From Tillus elongatus (Eukaryota; Arthropoda; Insecta; Coleoptera; Cleridae): a stretch of DNA of 64,000 nt. The notes beneath the pieces were generated by a model. It had not been told where the DNA came from. It did not search any database and saw only the letters and a program-made list of their open reading frames with translations. Of the stretch, positions 59,179-64,000 are shown one piece after another (the first letter of the stretch is position 1; every line of letters starts with the position of its first letter). The stretch is from NCBI GenBank assembly GCA_964006375.1, contig OZ023267.1, positions 21,325,739 to 21,389,738 of the forward strand, read 5' to 3'. The position numbers and the translations under genes are program-made.

Positions 59179-59403
59179 ATACTTAGTTCTAATATCACCT
59201 TTTAAACTTAATCTTAGGTAAAGAACGATACCCAGAGGGAGACTCAATCGCAGGCAAATTTTCTGTGTATTGTATTTTATTGCCGGACGAGGTTTTTGAA
59301 CTTTATCACTTTACCTGACAGGTTTCGGAATGTTTATCTGCATCAAAGACAGAGCGTAAACAGAGGAGTACAAACCAGTGGCGGGGCTCGGTTTAAGGAA
59401 CTT

Positions 59404-60102
59404 TGGTTTTTTTTTCGCTCTAGAAATATACTTTCGTACGCATTCAGCTCCACTGGTCGTCTAACATTTTTGATAAGTTTTCTTTATCAATTTGGTGGTT
59501 ATGTTCCCAAGTATGTTGTGCCATGCATGACTTTCCTACACTACCGTATCTCATTTGTGCCAGATGTTCACGAAATCCAGTTCCAATGGTCCTTTTAGTT
59601 TGCCCAACGTATTTGAGATTACAATCTTTACAGCCTATCTCACAGACACCCGACATTTCAGTGGCTTTATCTTTATCTTTCGTATTACCTAACAAATTTC
59701 TAAAATTATTTTTGTTGTTTTTTTTTTGCTCTAGAAATATACTTTCGTACGCATTCAGCTCCACTGGTCGTCTAACATTTTTGATAAGTTTTCTTTATCA
59801 ATTTGGTGGTTATGTTCCCAAATATGTTGTGCCATGCATGACTTTCCTACACTACCGTATCTCAATTGTGTCAGATGTTCACGAAATCTAGTTCTAATGG
59901 TCCTCTTAGTTTGCCCAACGTATTTAAGATTACAGCCTATCTCACAGACACCCGACATTTCAGTGACTTTATCTTTATCTTTCGTATTACCTAACAAATT
60001 TCTAAAATTATTTTTTGTCGAAAAAGTTAGCTGCAAATCGGATTTCTTAAAGATACTTTTGAGACCCCTCGTGATACGCCGGTCAAAAAATAGGCAAACC
60101 AT
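59404..60102 (-). pseudogene. PLE-7 tandemly duplicated GIY-YIG endonuclease
   Basis: Two copies of MSGVCEIGCKDCNLKYVGQT / MSGVCEIGCNLKYVGQT, each followed by RFREHLxQxRYGSVGKSCMA and HNHQIDKENL, are offset by exactly 311 bp (marks at 59417 and 59728). The GIY motif has become GVCEI. The 5' copy has lost KDC, and both end at QWS. It is fused to RT sequence (SIFKKSDLQLTFSTKNN) on the 5' side. Confidence 0.8.
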
Positions 60103-61159
60103 TTTTTTTCTCTATTTTAAATTTCTTGAATGTCGTGCATTCCGCTAACATTTTCTTTTGTTCTGTGTCTATTAATGAACTTTTCCACTAAGCGATCCGA
60201 ATATCCGTTATATTTATTTAACCACGTTTTTGATATACTCTAATTCTATACTATATCTTTTTTACTCATAGGGAATTTTATAAATCTATTTATAAAGAAA
60301 TCTTAACCGGCCGTTTTTTGTGCAAACGTATGATGTGAGTCATTTGGAATGTAACTTAGAGTGGTAGTTCCCTTCCTGTGGACATCGAATTCAAGAGAGT
60401 CATTATTTCTAATAACTACTTCATCTAAAAAAGGAAGTTTACTGTTAACTTCTAATTCGTGGGTTAATTTTGTTGAATCGAATTGACAGTTCAGTCTTTT
60501 AATAAAATCATCTACTTTGCATATATTTGTGTTAAACACTGAAAAAATATGGTTAGCATAACGAAACCATACTCTGGCAAAATACTCACTGTCATTGTCT
60601 AAATCCGTCTCAAATCTGAGAGTGGGTTGCCCATTGCCGTGCCTTCAGTTTGTTCAAAAAACTCATTGTTAAATTGAAAAATATTTTGTTTTATACAAGG
60701 GTTTGCTAAAGTTAAATATTCTTTGCAAACCCCTTCACTTATGTTGTCCAATTTCAGCAACTGTTCTAAATACTTTTGCGTTTGTTTCGTGGGCACGCTA
60801 GGAAAAGTCCCTATATCAAATGATATCAAAACCTCGCCTTCAACCAATTCAACATCTTTAACTCTATTAATGAATTCATGTGAATTTGATACTGATGAAA
60901 TTTTTGTTTAACAAACAAGATTTTAAACACATTTGACAGCCACTTCGCGAGATTATATGTCGGAGATTCTATAGCCGAAATAATAGGCCTCATTGATTTT
61001 CCCGGTTTATGACTTTTTGGGAGACAATATTTTTTGGGGCTTTGGAATTCACAAACTGTAACCGTTTTCTTAAGTTTTTTGTTATCAAGTTAAGATAATT
61101 CTTTAAACAATTTTTCACCTCGTTAATAATTTTTGGTAGCGGGTTTCTATTTAGTTTTC

Positions 61160-62388
61160 AATACGGTCCTCTTTTTTTTTCAACAACACATCACGAGGGC
61201 TCACAGCCAAAATACTATCGTACCGTAAGTGTCAACAAGGAGGAAAGAGGCAACTTGTTAATTCTGGATTTGAAGGTTTGGAGGTTCGGAGGAGAAGGAA
61301 AAACATGTGCCGGCAAGGAATTCCACAACTTGGAAGTCCTCGGGACAAAAGAGCGGACATAAAAAGATGTTCTATGTCTGGTGACCTGGACAGTAAAAGG
61401 GTACATTCGCTCTGTTCCCCTGGTAGATCTGTTGGGGGTAGCAGGTGGATGAACTATGAAAGAAAGCTCCTTCGAGCAGTGTCCGTGCAGATATCTGTAA
61501 AAGAGAGAGGAAGATCACTAACGGAACGTCGGTGGGCAAGGGATCGCAGCCTTTGGGTAAGGGTACGATTACCGATGAGACGTATAGCTCTCCTCTGAAT
61601 CGAGTCCAGGATAGCGAGAGTAGAAGCGGCAGCGGCACCCCAGATGTGGGAGATTCGAGGCTTGGCCTTATTTGTGAAGTATATAAGGAATAGAGATTAG
61701 CTGGTGAAAGGTATTTGCGAACCCGGAAGAGGAAACCTAATTTCTTAGCAGCTGCATCTGCAATTGATGTGACATGTTGGTGCCAATTGAGATTTCGATC
61801 CACAGAAATGCCAACAAGTGAAAAGGACTCATTACTTTGAATAACTTGGTCGTTCATTGTGATGGGTCTAGGGCTGGTGTATCTCTTATGAGATAGAAGG
61901 CGAGACTGAGATTTGATGGAGTTGAATTGCACAAGATTTTTACTTCCCCAGTCCAAACTTTTTTTGGAAATCCACAGAGACAGAACCCTCTATGAGTCTG
62001 CGATCCTCATATAATTGGGCTAAAGAGACAGGCTTAGAATATTGTATATTTCAGTGGAGGGTGCTGTTGTCCGCATAACTGTGAATTGGGTTGGATGTGC
62101 TAGAGAGGAGGTCATTGATTCAGAGAAGAAACAAAGTAGGGGCTAAAGCTGAACCTTGAGGGACTCCTGCATTAATTGGATACAGTTTAGAGGAATGGCC
62201 ATCCACAAAAACAGAAATGCTCCGGTTGGAGAGGAAATTTTCTGTTCAGGTACAGGGTTTTGGTAGTAGGCCATAGGCCTGAAGTTTATTAAGCAGCGCT
62301 GCGTGACAGACCTGGTCGAATGCTTTGGCTATGTCTAGAGCGACAATCTGGGATTCACCGTGCAGCTCCATAGACTTGTTCCTAGAAT
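61160..62388 (-). mobile_element. Jockey-like LINE, copy E (5'-truncated)
   Basis: The minus strand covers RT sequence from the AKAFDQVCHAALLNKL region (near 62330) through NAGVPQGS and a damaged YADD to the C-terminus SKLWNSLPAHVFPSPPNLQ (61406-61215). The 3' end, T-rich on +, is near 61160. Broken by frameshifts. Confidence 0.88.
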
Positions 62389-62454
62389 GGCTGTCTTTAT
62401 TGCATTACTCACTCTCTCTTTATAATTCTTTTTGTTCAAGATCACACACCAGTT

Positions 62455-62664
62455 TTTTCGGGAACATCTTAGGTTAATTATCGAAAAAAATTGTACTTTT
62501 TCAAACAATAAAGTTACTTTGATGAAATATGCTTCATTGTGTCTACTGTATAGGTTATACTGGTGACCAAATTTGTGGCATGTTTTCTGAAAAAAAAAGA
62601 CAAATTTGCTATTAAAAACATTTGCATGAAAATTCACTGCCATAACGCACTTGCTGCGTCTAGA
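62455..62664 (+). repeat. HINE-like 310-bp unit, partial
   Basis: AACATCTTAGGTTAATTATC, TCAAACAATAAAGTTACTTT and the terminal block ACTGCCATAACGCACTTGCT then GCGTC. One end is missing. Confidence 0.78.
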
Positions 62665-63034
62665 CTCTATTAATTTCTCTGGTCTTATCGTCAAATAAAA
62701 ATCTTACTTATATTTTAGTTTGTTCTTTGTTTTATTTTATAACGGCTGAACTACCCCGTTACCTATCTGATGCTGCCCCTGCACGAACGGCCATTATGCA
62801 GATATTTGGTTATTGGCTTCTAAGCTTTTTAGCTAAATACCCTCAACAAATTTTTTATATGAAATAAGAGCCCAAAGGTGCTAACAATTAAATTTTATGG
62901 GCGAAGTAATTCTGAATTATTTGAGAAATTATTTTTTGAATAAAAGCAATTATGTGGTCGTATCTGTCCCCTTCTCGCTTAGTGTTTTATAACAATCATT
63001 CTACATTTCCATCTCATATTTATAATCAAATACC
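62665..63034. other. Unassigned AT-rich DNA
   Basis: Nothing recognised. Confidence 0.45.
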
Positions 63035-63040
63035 AGTTTA

Positions 63041-63556
63041 AGTGAATTTTTATTGAAAAAAATTGACTAATAGAGAGGTATCGATGGGGTATCCAACTGA
63101 TAAGTCAAAAAATAATTAACCGATTTCGATGAAACTCGGCAACTAACTTTATTTTATTAATGGATTGGATGAATTCGTTAGCCAGCAAAATCGAACAAAG
63201 TTTTTCCGGAAAAATGTATAGTTTGCTTTCGAAAAAAATTTTTTTCTCCGAAAATTACAAAGCCATTTCAATGAAATTTGGTGGATATGTTGCCTTGGGA
63301 AAGGCCTTACTACGTACCAAAATTTAACTTTCTACCTCTATAGAAAGTTAAGTTTTTGAAATTTTAAGTTTTACTTGGAAAAAAATTTTTCATCCAAAAA
63401 TTACAAAGCTATTTTAATAACATTTGACATATATGTTGCCTTGGAAAAGGTCTTACTACATATCAAAATTCAACTTTCTAAGTTTATTGAAAATTGAGTT
63501 ATCCAAGTTTGAAGCATTTAATAAAAAATCACTACCATAACGCACTTGCTGCGTCC
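63041..63556 (+). repeat. HINE-like repeat lacking its (TA)n core
   Basis: AGTGAATTTTTATTGAAAAA, TAGAGAGGTATCGATGGGGT, then directly ATCCAACTGATAAGTCAAAA. The ATGAGCGCG/CCGGGGTCAG block and (TA)n are deleted. It is otherwise complete, with the terminal hairpin ending at 63556. Confidence 0.85.
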
Positions 63557-63566
63557 CGAACTTTGT

Positions 63567-64000
<434 letters not shown>

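Larger units (their letters stand above)
59059..61150 (-). mobile_element. Penelope-like element PLE-7 (minus)
   Basis: Minus strand, 5' to 3': RT N-terminal part (61150-60850), EGEVLISFDIGTFPSVPTKQ and EQTEGTAMGNPLS (60847-60599), the DD-containing region (damaged) and IPNDSHHTFAQKT (60539-60303), EN domain twice, 3' UTR, hammerhead-like motif (59139-59178) and the terminus near 59062. LINE copy E lies beyond the 5' side. Confidence 0.85.

Overview
This is AT-rich eukaryotic nuclear DNA, almost certainly from an insect and perhaps a beetle. The signs are an insect-type glycogen phosphorylase split by a TE-filled intron, a secreted protein with a CBM39-like (beta-glucan-recognition) domain, and mobile DNA typical of insects. 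The species call is inference.

Only two host genes are convincing. The C-terminal exons of glycogen phosphorylase (1116-2091 and 6244-6411, + strand) enter from the left; the rest lies outside the window. A two-exon secreted protein (29230-29557 joined to 32852-33303, + strand, 259 aa) has a CBM39-like domain and a His/Pro-rich tail. A lone signal-peptide exon (20363-20471) may start a third gene.

Everything else is layered mobile DNA. (i) Five copies of one Jockey-like LINE lie at 1, 26.4, 30.9, 38.7 and 61.2 kb, with degenerate R1-like, CR1/Jockey-like, RTE-like and R4/Dong-like fragments. (ii) Penelope-like elements (PLEs) with GIY-YIG domains lie at 7.8, 42-44 and 59-61 kb, with short end-only derivatives at 33.7, 44.1, 46.9 and 53.1 kb. 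Their ends carry a motif that folds as a minimal type I hammerhead ribozyme. (iii) DUF4817-type mariner-like transposons, one with about 715-bp inverted repeats. (iv) A P-superfamily-like element (11823-14526) with 31-bp TIRs and a THAP exon. (v) Two copies of a foldback element flanked by exact 12-bp direct repeats. (vi) A tRNA-derived SINE. (vii) The dominant component, a very abundant short repeat with a (TA)n core, a conserved terminal hairpin and an inverted subterminal motif. It resembles non-autonomous Helentron (HINE/DINE-like) elements and is called HINE-like here.

Nesting is extensive: mariner-like elements sit inside the (TA)n cores, HINE-like repeats inside mariner-like and P-like elements, one PLE inside another, and a 217-bp hammerhead unit inside a HINE-like repeat. 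From about 33.5 kb to the end I see no host gene. Family names rest on motif recognition only. No database or alignment was run, and element boundaries without a stated TSD are accurate to about 10-30 bp.
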